DNA of 64,000 bases from positions 610,557 through 674,556 of the forward strand of contig KN817523.1 of assembly GCA_000827495.1 (NCBI GenBank), read 5' to 3'. A model generated the notes under the pieces. The model was not told where the DNA came from. It did no database searches and saw only the letters and a list, made by a program, of their open reading frames with translations. Shown piece by piece: positions 31,869-44,708 of the stretch; positions within the stretch are counted from its first letter, which is position 1; every line of letters starts with the position of its first letter. Position numbers and translations under genes: made by a program. Origin of the DNA: Hypholoma sublateritium FD-334 SS-4 (Eukaryota > Basidiomycota > Agaricomycetes > Agaricales > Strophariaceae).

Positions 31869-33687
31869 TTAATCTTCGAAAAGAGGTTGGAACGCCTGGC
31901 AATTTGATATTCAACGGCTGTCAGGAAAAGGCAGTAAAAAAAGATACCTTATCAGGGCTCCCAGATGTTTGCGTCGCTATAAATTCGGAGTCCTCGACAA
32001 TCTCCAATTCCTCCTCGCCGCCGTCTATTTGCATGCTATCATCCTCGCGCATATTTTGCATGTGTTCCATTGAGGGTGGCGCCTGAGACATGTAAGAAAA
32101 ATCGACCTCTTCGCCTTCGCCTTCTAGTAAATCGGCTAGTTGATCGGCATCCACGACATCGGCATCCAGTCCAATTGCCCTTAATGCTTCCTCATCTGCA
32201 GCGGACATCTGGGAAGATGGTAAAAATAGTGGTTCGACCTGCGCTTGCCGACGAAAGGATATAGTGGATAGGTGATCAGTGCTCTGTTGTTGTTGATCGG
32301 CTCGATCCAGGGACAACCGATGTTGTGGGATTGCTGAAGGAGGGAGCATAGAGCCGAACGCATACGAACCTGTTCTGGGCTTTACAGATGATTCGCGGTC
32401 CAAAGCCACCGATTGAGCAGCCTTCATGGGCTTTTTTATCCTGGGAGTTTCGTTGGTCGACTGTTCTCGGTCTCGTTTTCTGGCGTTCATGGCCTGACTG
32501 TTCCTCTGTGTCGAAGAAGCCGCGCCTTGGACTTGGCTCGTGGAGATCACGAATAAGATCTCCAGGGAGTCTCCTTCCATTTCGATGAAAAGCGGAACCG
32601 CCGGCTCGGTAAATCGCATCTCAAGGGAAAGCGATACAGAATCGGCGAAAGCAATTGTGGCCTGTGGATGAGTACAGAATCCGCGTTAGCGGTAGCTGCT
32701 CCATCTACGGCGGTTTTACAGTGCGTACATTGAATTCGCGAAGATGGAAAGCTAGAGTGATTGGAGTCTCGAAAATATCGTAAACGTCGAACTCGTCAGA
32801 GCTGATGGAAATCTCCGTAGATAGTTGACCTTTCCCTGGATTTGCAAGTGAGTACGTGTAAAACAAGACGCTTACATGAGAAAATAAGTTTGAATAATAC
32901 CTCGACTGTCAATTGACGATTCAATACTCTTCAGGATAACTTCGCTATCTTCGAATGTCCAGACGAGTTGCGGATCTGTCCGTGCACCTTTTGCCACAGG
33001 AAAGTGATCAATAAGGTCTTTCAACGCTTTAGGGCCAATTGTGAGGCGAGATTCGTTCGTTGGATCAGGAGCTCCGGGGGTCATGATCGACCCTGGGGTC
33101 AATAGTACGAGGCGGTGGGTTTTTATTACACCTGAGGCAGATTAATACGCATGTAGCCAGAGTAGTAGCACACCGACCATGTTTGCAGTGAAATCTGACG
33201 ATAAGCTTGCTTTCCAAGCTATCTTCGAGTTCGCCCTTCTCGTTGTCGGCCGCTTGGTTACCTTCGACAATAGCCAATTCACATCTTTCAACGGCTTTCT
33301 CCACAGTCCTATGCTTCAGAATGGACAAAAACGACTAATTACGCGTTAATAAAGGCCGACATGAGGCCCGCGCGTGATACCTTGACAGTAAGCTGTCCCG
33401 TTACATTCTGGTCTTCCTCCGGTTCGGTGGCTCTGCCGCTACTCGCAGTACCAAGCTTGTATCTAGAAAAGAACAGTTTCTCGTACTTGAAGAGGCAGAA
33501 GGCTGATTTCGAGGAGTTTGTAGCAGAAAACGAGAGATAATCTGGTGTTCCATAGATTGAAAGTTCATCGCCGTACTTGGACAGGCATGTCAAGGCCTTG
33601 GTTAATGCTAATGTAGGCTTAATAAAAATCATGCTGTGATAGGCATAGCTAACCCTTCAAGGAGAATGCATCGAGAGTAGCCTGCAT
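31869..33687 (-). CDS. RAD9: Checkpoint clamp subunit Rad9
   Basis: Multi-exon gene, about 440 aa. The start exon is short (QATLDAFSLK), joined to ALTKALTCLSKYGDELSIYG, then FSATNSSKSAFCLFKYEKLFF, KLIVRFHCKHGVIKTHRL, LTIGPKALKDLIDHFP, ISSDEFDVYDI, MRFTEPAVPLFIEME and a disordered acidic tail. A last small exon gives AFQPLFED and a stop at 31869; reading on without that splice would end at 31921 instead. This order is that of the PCNA-like Rad9 protein of the 9-1-1 DNA damage clamp, whose tail is phosphorylated and binds TopBP1/Cut5. The terminal FQPLFED motif is shared by fungal orthologues and supports the splice. Confidence 0.88.
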
Positions 33688-34155
33688 TTCAGTGAGTAGA
33701 AGGCAGCATGGATTGAAGGTGCACGGTTGAGTTTGGGTAGGTTCAAGTTTGGGTTGAGTTCAGTGATTCGGATGCAATAATTTCAGGCATCCGCTCTCGG
33801 GCCGGAGGTTCAAACCAGATATAATGTTTAATCCACCAGCAATCCACCAGAATTCAGTACATGTATGCAATATTTATGTTGGAGACTTGAACGAGTTGGA
33901 ATACGACTCATATACTATACGTTAATACAATACTCCCAATTTTACGTGACTTTTTCAAGCAGGCACTTGCCAAAGTTGAGAACGTTGAGACTTGGTTGAG
34001 ACGGCGATTTACCGTTTTGGGTAACAAATTTTGACCGCGATCATTTTGCGATCATCTACCTTCTTGCTCAGTACCTGCAATTCGCTTTTGAACAAACTAC
34101 AACTGGGCGAAACTGTCTGTAGACCTGGTCTAGATAATCCTCTCCGAAAAGGCCG
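33688..34155. promoter_or_regulatory. Divergent promoter, RAD9 / TSR1
   Basis: 468-bp spacer with no gene. A 16-bp motif at 33984-33999 resembles one at 60796-60811 (see findings). Confidence 0.45.
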
Positions 34156-37028
34156 ATGGTTGAAGCGCACTCGCATAGGCCAACGCTCAAGCAGGTAACT
34201 AACTTCCACCTATTAATGAGGATCACATTGCTCAAAAACATGCTCCATTCAGCAAAACAAACCTTTCAAATCAAAGCATGCGTCCAAAGGCGCACTGAAA
34301 GATGCCGCCAAAGGTGCGTAGTCTATCTGGTTTACCTTGACAATCAACCTAGTAATGCCAATAATATCATACAGGCAAGATCGCCCGAGCATCTCCAAAA
34401 ACATCGCCATCTTCCAATTCTGCCGCCCAGACTCGTCTAAATCGAAGGAATAACGCAAAACAAAGTCAGTGGGTAAAGCGCAACGCCCTGGTGTCGGCGA
34501 CCCGCGTGTTCAACGGCGTCGATGGCGCGCCCCGCATCGTTGCCGTAATCCCACTCACGCCCGATGTGAGCACAAAAACAGCAGTGGCTTCGCTTGCAGA
34601 AGTACTCGATCTGTCCTCGGAGGACTGTCCCGAAGATGGTATCTGGAAAATGAGGTGCGGGGCTTGTTTTTTATACCGCAAGATCAGTAGATTGATAGAT
34701 ACAGAGCTGATCGCTTCAAAACGTCTCTACAGTTCCGCACAGTGCCATACCGAAACTTTTACGCTGCCCTGGATACATGCAAGGTCGCCGATTATGTCGT
34801 CTTTGTTCTGTCCAGCAGCGTTGAAGTTGACCCATGGGGTGACACCTTGCTGCGCACCTTGCAGGCGCAAGGCTTGCCCGAGGTTGTCAGCGTGGTGTCA
34901 CCAGACGCACAACTCGACCCTAAATCGCGCCCTGGCGTCCTGAAATCGCTACTCTCTTTTATCCAGTATTTTGTCCCCGAACAGACAAGAATATTTGACC
35001 TGCACATCGGTTCGGACCGATTAAGTGCTCTGAGGTCATTGTCCGAAGGCAAGCCTTCAAACGTAAGATGGAAAGAGGGGCGGTGCTCCATCTTGGGAGA
35101 ATCGGTATCATGGGAAGATGGCGTTTTAAAAGTCACTGGTGTTGTTCGTGGAACATCGCTTTCCCCAAATCGATTGGTCCATATCCCCAATTTCGGGGAC
35201 TATCAAGTTTCACAGGTCGGTTTTTTTGCACGTACTGCTCACTTTTTACTGAGTATCCCCTTCAAAAATGATCAGATATTCTCTGCTCCAATTCCTAAGC
35301 CTTCCAAGAGCGTCAATACCCAAACTATGGAAGTGGAGTCCGCTCTGCTAGTACAACCCGACTCCGACAATGCGGACTCCCTGGTGTCGAGCAATGACCC
35401 AGACGACCTAGCAAACGAACAGACGTGGCCCACTGAAGAAGAGATGAGCGGACAGTCTACCGATGCCCAATCTGAGATTCCAGATGCCCGTGATGGGACC
35501 ACTCCGAGGTCCGTTCGACGAATCCCTAAAGGCATGAGCGAGTACCAAGCTGCGTGGATTGTCGATGAAGCCGACCAGGAAGGTGAAGACGATGAAGATG
35601 AAAATCGCAGCACTGATGAAGCGGGCATGGAAGAAATACAAGAAGACGAGGAAGAAATGCAAGATATGCCGATGGAAGAGACACCAACAGAAGTAGGCGG
35701 CGTTCGCTTTGAAGATCTCGACGTAGAGGAAGAGGAAAAACAGTATGTTAAGCGACTCCATCCATTACCTCTATGTTGACTGTCATCTACAGACTAGACA
35801 AGTGGCGTAACCGAGACCGGGAGGAGGAAGATGACTTATCGTTCCCGGACGAAGTCGATACACCAAAAGATATTCCAGCAAGAACACGCTTCCAGCGTTT
35901 CCGTGGAATGAGGTCTTTCCGTACCAGTCCGTGGGATACCTATGAAAATCTTCCCCGAGATTATGCCCGTATATTCCAATTCGAAGACTTCAAACGAACA
36001 GAGCGTGGTGTCCGTCGGCGGGCGCAGGACGATTTGCATGTTGTCGAAGTCGGTACTTTTTCACGCACCTATTGGCATAATACTGACCTTGGTGCAACCT
36101 GTACAGCCAGGTGTGCGCGTCACGGTCCATCTTAAAGATGTCCCCGCGGAAGCTGCAAACACCCATCACGTTGTCCTCTTCTCGCTTCTACAGCACGAGC
36201 ACAAGGTGACTGTTCTGAATTTCACAGTACAGCGGAACACGGAATACGACGGTTCCGTCCGGTCCAAAGTTAGTAGTACTTTTTATCGATTTGCTGAGCA
36301 ACACTTATGCAAGCCCTTGAAGGACCCCCTTATTCTCTGTGTGGGGCCACGTCGATTGGCCGTGAATCCTGTTTACAGCCAACATACGAGGGGTGGCGGA
36401 AAAGGCGCTAACAATGTCCACAAGTTTGAACGATATCTTCGCCCTGGAGTCACATCCGTCGCTACGGCCTACGGGCCTGTTATCTACGGAAATCAGCCCT
36501 GTGTTTTTTTGAGAGAGACAAATGACGCACAGGGTACATATATTGCTAATGATCATTTTTTCCAAAATTCAATGCTTACAACCTCCCCCATTATCACAGC
36601 TCCACAACTTGTAGCGACAGGAACGTTTATGAACCCTGATACAACGCGCATCATTGCGAAACGTGTCATCCTCACGGGGCATCCATTTAAGGTTCACAAG
36701 AAAACCGCTACTATCCGTTATATGTTCTTTAATCCCGGTAAGCTTCGAATATATCAGCCGGAGTCCGCTTCCTTACACCTCTCGATCAGAGGATGTGCAC
36801 TATTTCAAGCCAATTCAACTGCACACGAAACACGGTCGCACTGGCCATATTCGCGAATCGCTCGGTACACACGGCTACTTCAAGGCGTACTTCGACGGCC
36901 CAATCAACCAGATGGACACTATCTGTATGTCTCTCTACAAGCGCGTTTTCCCGAAATGGGCCACTATATGGAAAGGAGGACACGCTGCCATTCCAGAAGC
37001 TTCAGAAGCAGATGCTATGGAAGAGTGA
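34156..37028 (+). CDS. TSR1: 40S ribosome maturation factor Tsr1
   Basis: Multi-exon gene, about 780 aa. It begins [11 protein letters not shown] joined to [20 protein letters not shown], the conserved Tsr1 N-terminus. Further landmarks: [24 protein letters not shown], a GTPase-like fold without a usable P-loop ([20 protein letters not shown]), an acidic linker, SSWDTY-type [73 protein letters not shown] and the C-terminal [12 protein letters not shown] ... YKRVFPKW. Tsr1 is a non-catalytic relative of Bms1 and the translational GTPases that rides on late pre-40S particles. Introns are regular. Confidence 0.93.
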
Positions 37029-37147
37029 AATGAGAGCTTCAATTGGTGGTATGTCCACTCCAAAAGACTACTTCTGTACCCCACTACTGCCACAAATACG
37101 TACACGATGGGCATGGCTATTCTATAAAAACCCTCTTGTATGGTAAA

Positions 37148-37850
37148 TCATCCAATCGATTGACTTGGGCTTGGGACCACTGCTTCGTGTTTTACCCACT
37201 CCAATACTCTGGGCGTTGAAACATCATTGAAACGACCAATTAAGTAATCCGAGCCTCCAGCTGCACTGGCTCCGCAGCACAGCGGCAGAGATATACTTCT
37301 TGGTAAGCTCCAATACTGCGGGTGTGCAGCTGTGCAGTGGAGAGTATGCTTATACGGCAAGTGCAATTTTGCCGATAATACAAAGAATAGCGCTAGTGAT
37401 ACACAACATGATCGTGATGTCGATAGCTCGACCTCCAAACCTTCCGGACAATTTCTTTGTAGCGATTTTACCAAAATTATCATGGGCCATAGCATCCCTG
37501 TCACGATCGCAGCAGTTTAACCGGGCGAACAACTCAATTACCAGATCCTAGTACTTACATTGGGCGGGGGATGCGGGCGTACTATCATGATGTCAAGTCC
37601 GGGTTTGAGGGATGGGCAGACCTGTTTGGTGATTATATATTTTTGAGCTTTCTAAGAGTGCAATGTCGTCTGACCAGTGGTAGCAGCAAGCCTTTCGGCG
37701 CGGACAACATGGGTATGTGCCGCTGGGATCTTTGATATGGCAATGACATGGCTTTTGTCGAGCGAAGACCTTGCGAGACAAAATTGACGGAGTGTATAGG
37801 CAGCGAGGTTTTGAGAATAGCGAGATGTGTTTGCTTCTAATGGGTAGATC
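37148..37850 (-). CDS. Possible small gene, structure unresolved
   Basis: Not recognised. On the minus strand an ATG at 37850 opens a 66-residue frame (IYPLEANTSRYSQNLAAYTL) that stops at 37652. Downstream, a frame reading PGLDIMIVRPHPPPN ends at a good GTAAGT donor (about 37559) with a plausible acceptor at about 37500. After it, two overlapping frames remain open, one with a hydrophobic segment (IDITIMLCITSAILCIIGK). I could not join these pieces into one consistent reading frame. It may be a real multi-exon gene, a pseudogene or noise. Coordinates only bracket the open frames. Confidence 0.25.
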
Positions 37851-38121
37851 ATAGTGAAGGAAGGTGGGTGGGTCGTCGACGGCCGTTAGACTTGGGTCAT
37901 AGACTTATATAGCCAATGGATGTGGAGATCTTGAAGATCTTGATCTACATACTTCATTGTCGCCGGTGTATTGGGTCCGGAATCATAAAGGTTTTCATCC
38001 TGCATCGACGTCATTGTGCTTTGGCTCTTGTTTGAAACGAACGCTGCGACCAGATTGACTTGGGGTCAACAAGATATTTGATGCGATATAATAAGTTAAA
38101 TATACATATTAGCATCATGTA

Positions 38122-41100
38122 TCATCGCCTCCGCAACACTCTTCGGCTCCAATGAAGGATTCTAGATAATTTCCCATTGGCCCAAGTCCACACCTCCTCC
38201 AGCAGTCCGTCAAGGCCACCGCGTTCGTCCCATGAAGGTCTGTGATCGGGTTTTTCTGTCGCAATGAACTTGAGGACATCTTTTACCGTGACCAAACCCG
38301 ACAAGACTCCATGGTCTTCCACGAGAATAGTTCGGGGCCTAGATTGTCAGCAAGTAAGACAGATTAGACAGACGCCTCTTTGATGGAAGGGGTGCTCACC
38401 CCATGCGTTTGAATATTTGCATAACGATCTCCAACGGCACCTCCGGAGACACCGTCATCGGCGTCTGATAGTATATTAGTCACGTATGCGCAGGAATTAA
38501 TGGGCGTTTAATCTACCTTATTCACCCATGGCCAAAATTGAATACCTTCCCCTGCCGTTGTCGGAGCAAAGTACTCTTCAGGTTCGTCGTCTTCATGCAC
38601 CGGAGGTGCGAGGTCAATATCATCAACTTCCTGATGTCTGGCGGTAAAAAGGCACGGTGTATTCGCCAACCGCCCTCGATTTTTGCGCGCTCGTTCTGTG
38701 AAAAGTACGAGCGTTAGCGCACAGCCTGGTGGAATAAGAAACGGTAATCATACCGAGAACGTAGCGAATCTCGCTTCGATCTATGTAGCCTAATAATGTC
38801 AAAGAGCCATCGGCTGATACGATGGGGAACCCTTTGACATTAGTTGAGGAAAGGAGAGATTCTGCGGGTGCATAAGTATATAACATGCGAACTCAGTAAG
38901 ACAGCCTTGAACTCACCGACGTCCTTGACACGCATGCCCGTCTCGGATAAAGTGTTGAGGTCCTTTATCATAACAGTGGAAACTAGGGAGTAATAATTAA
39001 TTTCAAGCATATTGATGGAGGTTTGCAAACGTACCAGTGACATTGTAAACATGATCTTCTTTTTCCAAAAAGGGAAATCCATTGAATCTGATCATCTCAT
39101 CGGCTATTCCATTTGTGCCCAAAAAATCCCCCACAGCCTTGGTCACTAAAAGAACAATCTAGATATTCTCAGTCGTTTAGTAAGTACACGCTGAGAAATG
39201 CACGTACCATTGTAGGTAGAATGTAAGTCAAAGCTCCAGTTAATTCAAACATGATAACCACGACAGTCACCGTGATTCTCATGACGCCACTGTATATCAG
39301 ATGGAATAAGAATAGACGGTTATTTCTCGCCGATCGTTTTAGTGACTATGACGTAGCGTCAATACTCGCCTAAGAGCTGCCGCCGCGCCCAAGAAAGCAT
39401 ACGTTCCCGGTGTGATGCATGGTACATCTGGGGCACAAAATTTGAATATCCCAGAATGTGGGTATGCTCTGGGTGAAATGAGTGAGTGGCATTATCAGTG
39501 GAGCACCCAGTAGAGACTGACGTATACATCGCTTTCACGACAATTCCAACCATTCTGCCGAAGGTTGCCCCAATGGCCATGGAGGGCACAAATATTCCCG
39601 CAGGAACTTTGCATCCATATGTGATGACGACAAAGCCGACACGAATGATAGTAGCGAGAAGCAGTGAATTTGATATACGCCATTGAGCGGATGACCTATG
39701 GACAGTCAGAAGTGAATATCTGATCGTTTAAAAAATCTTACTGGCATAAATCGAAGACGCTTCCTCCTCCCTCACATTCTTTGAAGAGAATGGCCATACT
39801 AGACGTCATATCCATTCGCAGAAATCGATTGAAATAGCCAATAATTGCGGTGAGGGTGGCTAATGTGACGGCCTCAGCTACTCCATGATTCGCCAAGTGA
39901 TTCCGGCGGAAAGCTGCGACTTGCAGGTTGAACTTGATAACGAATGCCCCGTAAAGACCCTGCCATGTGAATGTGATCAGCTTTCGAACATACGTTAACA
40001 GGTAAATCCCAGGCTCACCCCAAAGATGCCTAGAATCACAAAGAAAATGATTTCAAAGAAATGCCAGTCGCGATCGTAAGTGACTTGGAAAAGCACCAGC
40101 TTCCCGGTACGGAAAGGGTTCATGGCCTAATATTGTCAACATCGTGATATCCTTGTCGTCGGACCATGAGTTGCACTCACAGAAAGCGTGAATGTGGCTA
40201 CTAGGGCACAAAATACACTTCTCCACATGGTTCTAATGCTGAATGTGTGGCTCATTTCCTGGACGCAACTGCATTTTAGTCCTCGTAGCCGGCAGAGAAT
40301 AAAGCATGTCGATCACCTCAATGGAGAATAACACTCCGCCAATTGGCGAGCCGAAAGCAACTGCGACCCCTGCGGCGCTGGCTGCAGTGACAATTTCCCT
40401 CATCTTGCCTGACCATTAATTAGGATGACCTATCGAATTGGGTGATGTTTTCGGAGCTTACTTTGACTTCGGCGGAAATTATCGAAAAGACCAGCCACCA
40501 AAGATCCAATACAGCACGCAACGTGTACCGAAGGGCCTTCTTTTCCAACTGAGAGTCCCGAAGCTATAACTAATGGCTAGAGGAAAGTATAAGGGTGTGT
40601 AAAGCAGGGAGATAAAATATTTGGCTCACAAGCGTGATACTTTTGATAAAGAAGGTAGCAAAACCGAGGAATCCTTGCATGACGAAACCAGCCAGGATAC
40701 ATTTAATTTCCGAGATGCCAGAGCCAGCAGCATATTTGGCGAGGGACCGCACGAGATGAGAGGCAATAAACGAGAAAACACTCTATATATCCGAAGTTAA
40801 CGCAAAACACACGAAGCGCCAGGGGTTACGTATGTGGCACGAAGTAACTCACGGCAAACAGAACGAAGATCACCCAGCGCGCCAAGGTTACATGGCTCCA
40901 GGAATGCCATGAATCGCAGCCATCGACCTCTTCTCCTTCTATTTCCCAGCAACAGAATTGCTGGTTCAGCCACCACCCGTCGGAACAATAACCCATCTTG
41001 ATATCGGACAGCCATTCACTGACAATCGAAACGATGGCGGCATTCAAACCAATACAAACACCTGTAGAGGGTTCGGAATATAGTGGTAAACACGAGAGAT

Positions 41101-41473
41101 ATGTAGGTCATGCTCACCGACAATGCTGAGAACAAACCACGTCTGACCCGCGTTCATTCCTTTCCTGACATGCGCCCAAGCAGTGGATATCATGCCGAAG
41201 CCGCGCAAGCCCGGAGAGCGAGGTATATAAGATGTTCTGGCATGCCTTAGCCTTCGTTTTCTTTCGAGAATGGAATCTTGAATCCAGTCTAATTGTGCGG
41301 AGAGGAAGTTGTGAGTTCAATAGGCGCGGCACTAGGACTACTTATATGCGAACCTATGGTTGTAAAATCCTCGTAACGACTGGAATGCCCGTCAGTAGAG
41401 ATTTATGTAACATGCTGGAATTTAAATACCGTATTTCTTCGAGTTCTTCATCTTCAAGTTCGTCGGGATCCAT
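38122..41473 (-). CDS. CLC-family chloride/proton exchanger (Gef1-like)
   Basis: Many-exon gene, roughly 770 aa. The start [13 protein letters not shown] leads to a cytosolic stretch and the CLC membrane core. Landmarks: [13 protein letters not shown] (anion site), [14 protein letters not shown] with the gating glutamate, [14 protein letters not shown] with the second, proton-pathway glutamate, [53 protein letters not shown]. Two CBS domains follow ([32 protein letters not shown]). Both glutamates indicate a coupled exchanger like CLC-3 to CLC-7 and yeast Gef1, acting in endosome, Golgi or vacuole membranes. The intron at 39291-39369 appears to use a GC donor. Confidence 0.9.
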
Positions 41474-41962
41474 GGTAGTACAAACTATGCATAATCAACG
41501 TTCACTGCGGCAGCCGTACGGCGTATATAGGCACATCCGAGCCCTTACTGTGAGAATATGTTGACCTGATCCAGATTCCAAAAGTAGATTCTCGCGTCCA
41601 ACCTCTTTAGAAAGGCCTGGCTACGAGGCTAGCCCTCTCACTTTATCAGACAGAAAGTATTCGATCGAACTTACTCTCGGGCTTATACGCAGGTTATTTT
41701 ATGCAACACTGCTTTGTAGGAAAAGACATCGAGAATCGCAAAACGGGTATCAAACAATATTTCATAAAGCACATATGTAGACAACAAGTAATCGCTCTGA
41801 CAAAATGACTTTACAAGAGAGTTGGAAGGTAGCGAGCGTGGTGTGAGGGTATATACGCCGAGAATGAAAGGATCCAAGGTTCCTGCCAACCAATTAGAAG
41901 ATGACGACTAGTCCAAGATCTTGTGGGATACAATTGCAAAGATATTAGTAACATCAGGCAAA
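41474..41962. other. Intergenic, CLC promoter and septin 3' UTR
   Basis: 489 bp between the CLC start and the septin stop, both minus strand. An alternative frame through the last septin intron extends to 41811 but does not look like septin sequence, so it is not used. Confidence 0.5.
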
Positions 41963-43553
41963 CTAGAAAGAGTTTCCAGCTTGAGAGTTGATCCTGCTCT
42001 CCAAGTTCCTGTAAAACCTGTGAGTAACTATCAAGTAGACAACATGGTAAATTTATGAACCTTAGCGCAGTTTCCTTTGCCATCAACTCTTGCCTCTTCT
42101 CGTTGATTTCTCTTTGGACTCTCAATTCTACCTCGCGCAACTGAAAAGAGACCGGGTGTGAGTATCGGTAGCGTATTGGGGGCATTTAAGCCGAAGGAAC
42201 GCACTTTCTCCTCTTCCCGACGGAGCTGCTCTTCTTTGATCCTTACACTCTGAGTGGCGAGTTCTGAGGGCAGGATTTGAGAATCGCGAATGTTGGAATC
42301 CGCGCCTCTGGAAAGTTTTTCGGTACGATAGGTTTCGTAAAGAACATCCTCGGTAAGAGATTTTAAATCATTCAAGTGAGAACTGGTATGCTTTTAGGGT
42401 ATGCCTGCATACGCATGAATAGATATGACTTACCCAAGAACGGCGCCCCTCAGCCTAACAAAGTCTGAGTGGTGAGGATTATCGACTTCGACGATGCCCC
42501 AGGGGTATATTCTGGCGCGGACAGGCTCCCCGTCTAACTCGATTTCTTCTTCGGAACCTACGACGGCGAAAGGAAGTAGAGTCTAGATGGTGGGTGATTA
42601 ATGCATGGTTAACTTCGTTACTACAAACCTGGACTTACGCGTAATTCCATGTTATCTGCGATAGTTTCTTCGTCATCTTCTTCCACGTCGTAAGGGAAAT
42701 TGTATATCGGGATTTCGTAATGGTCGATATCTTCCATGATCTATTATCAAAAGTTCACCTAAGTCGGCATACAACGATCAGACGACTCTACGTACACGCT
42801 TTTTGAAGGCCTTCAGTTCCTTAGGAGTTAAAGAGTCTGCCTTGCCAATAACAGGGATGACGTTGACGCGTGGTGATAGTCGCCTCATCAATTCAATATC
42901 CATTTCTCGCAAGCTTTAAATAGGGTGGTCAGGCTCTAACGACAGTGCCAAGTAGACAAGGAGGCTGGCTTACGCATGTCCAGTGGGCGGGATGAAATAA
43001 AGCAGGGCATGTACCCTGTTGTCGCGGAAGCGTGGGTTACGCTTGATTCGCGATTGCTCGGCCAGAATGTCGTCGTATTGGCGTTCGAGATAGTTCACGA
43101 TTTCTTGGAAGCTAACAACAAATTCATTGGCGCAGAGCGACGGTGTACAAAGCAAAACTTACGAGTGCTCGTTGTCGATATTATCTCCAAATCCAGGCGT
43201 GTCCACGACGGTGAGGGCAATACGGATGCCATCTTCCTCGAGTTCTGGTTGTGGAAAATGGTAAATTACACTCCTGACTGTAGGAATTGCTCATTTTTAC
43301 TGACCAACATTCGCCGGTTTGATTCGAACTCCATTCTCCATGTGGGCAGTCACTGCTGGTTCCGGCTCTTTATGCTGGAGTACGTCTGATTCACAGAGCG
43401 TATTCACAAACGTCGTTCGGCCAGTTCCAGATGCACCTAACAAGAGCTCAACGGCCAGCTACAGCACAGCAAAGGGACTGAAATCTCACCAACTACCATG
43501 ATGGTGAACTGCACTCCCTTGACTTTGTTCCGTCTGCGTCCTGAGATGGGCAT
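41963..43553 (-). CDS. CDC11: Septin, Cdc11 type
   Basis: Multi-exon gene, about 370 aa. Landmarks: NKVKGVQFTIMVVGASGTGRTTFVNTLC (polybasic lead and G1), TVVDTPGFGDNIDN (G3), VHALLYFIPPTGHA, the septin unique RLSPRVNVIPVIGKADSLT (G4), YPWGIVEVDNPHHSDFVRLR, and a coiled-coil C-terminus (KEEQLRREEEKLREVELRVQREINEKRQELM). G1 has Arg in place of the usual Lys (GTGRTT), as in fungal Cdc11/AspA septins, which bind GTP weakly or not at all. Septins form hetero-octamers at bud necks, septa and hyphal tips. The final exon (RNLESRINSQAGNSF, stop at 41963) was chosen because it continues the coiled coil. Confidence 0.9.
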
Positions 43554-44708
43554 AGCGTAGGCTACTTTTTGGAGTTTTCTGTTCTGTATGGGTTGTTCTG
43601 GGATTGTCGTTCAAAAGTGCCAGGAAGCGAAGGGGCCGGGGCAATGTAGTTGGTATTTAAGAAGTGCACTAACAGGCTTCAAGCCTCCTGGCCAACGTAA
43701 TTTATGGCCTGATGCGCTCGGACCCCTGGCAAGGTGGCGTCGGATAAAAATAACCGAAAATATGGTTCCCTCACTCACACTTCTCTCTTGCTCCTCACTT
43801 CTCACTGCACATATTTTATTGCGGTCATTCCGGTCTTCACCGGCACCTCCACTTTCCCCCCAAAAACTGTAAAGCTCATCAGCAGCTAGGCTGCGCTCCG
43901 GGCCCCCGAGTTGCACTACCTCCGAATAAAATATCGTGTGTCAACTCCGCCAGGCGGATGGATCGCGTAAAGGCGAGAGGAAGCTTGCAGAAAGCAGTTG
44001 GAAGCAAGCAATGGTGATAATCAAGTATCGAAGCAAACCTAAACGAGGAGACTTCCAGAGGCCCTTCCATGAACGATTCGGAGGTCAGAGGTCAACTAAT
44101 TGACTTTTCGGGATTGCGTTCGCCTTGACGGGAGTCGTCTAGACCCGCCGGTTCTCAAATTTCTCTCTCCTACAGGTATTTGCCTAGGGTTGAGGCCTGA
44201 GGACTAGCCAGAACGCATATGTGCTATCGCTATCTATCGCCTTGCCCTGTCGCGGCAACCAAGTACTACATACCGCGCGTCGTGTGCGCTTTATCTTTCT
44301 TCTGCAATCATCAGTAGGTCTCAAACTACATACGTTTTCTTTTTGCGAAAATAAAAGAGAAGCAGACATGAATTTTCCGAAGCTTGCATATCTTTGGCAT
44401 ACTTATCTCAGTTGGAAAACTCCATCATTACATGACATGTGTATGTTAATGTTATAGATTCTCTGATTTTCCCAGATTCACAGCTGTCCTGTCGTGTCCC
44501 TGACTCCCTGTTGAACATGAATGATCAAAATTGCCAGGGTTGGTCGACCGCTTTCCTCCGTGAAATTTCTGACCGGTCAGCTTTTGATAACAATCATACA
44601 TAAAACAACACTCTGAAGAGCTGACATCTGCCTCTCAGCCCCCATTCATCTCTCTGACATTCTTCCACGATCTTCAATTTCCCTTGCCACGTCAACGGTC
44701 CCCTCTAA
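43554..44708. promoter_or_regulatory. Large divergent intergenic, septin / SDR
   Basis: 1.15 kb between diverging starts. Open frames inside (43588-43872 plus; 43611-43916 minus) overlap one another antisense and carry no motif. No RNA gene was recognised. Confidence 0.5.

Noticed and set aside
33790..33830. Possible tRNA B box (GGTTCAAACC) in the RAD9/TSR1 spacer
   Set aside because: No acceptor, D or anticodon stems could be paired around it.
43611..43916. 101-codon minus-strand frame in the septin/SDR spacer
   Set aside because: Antisense to another open frame of similar length and no family pattern.
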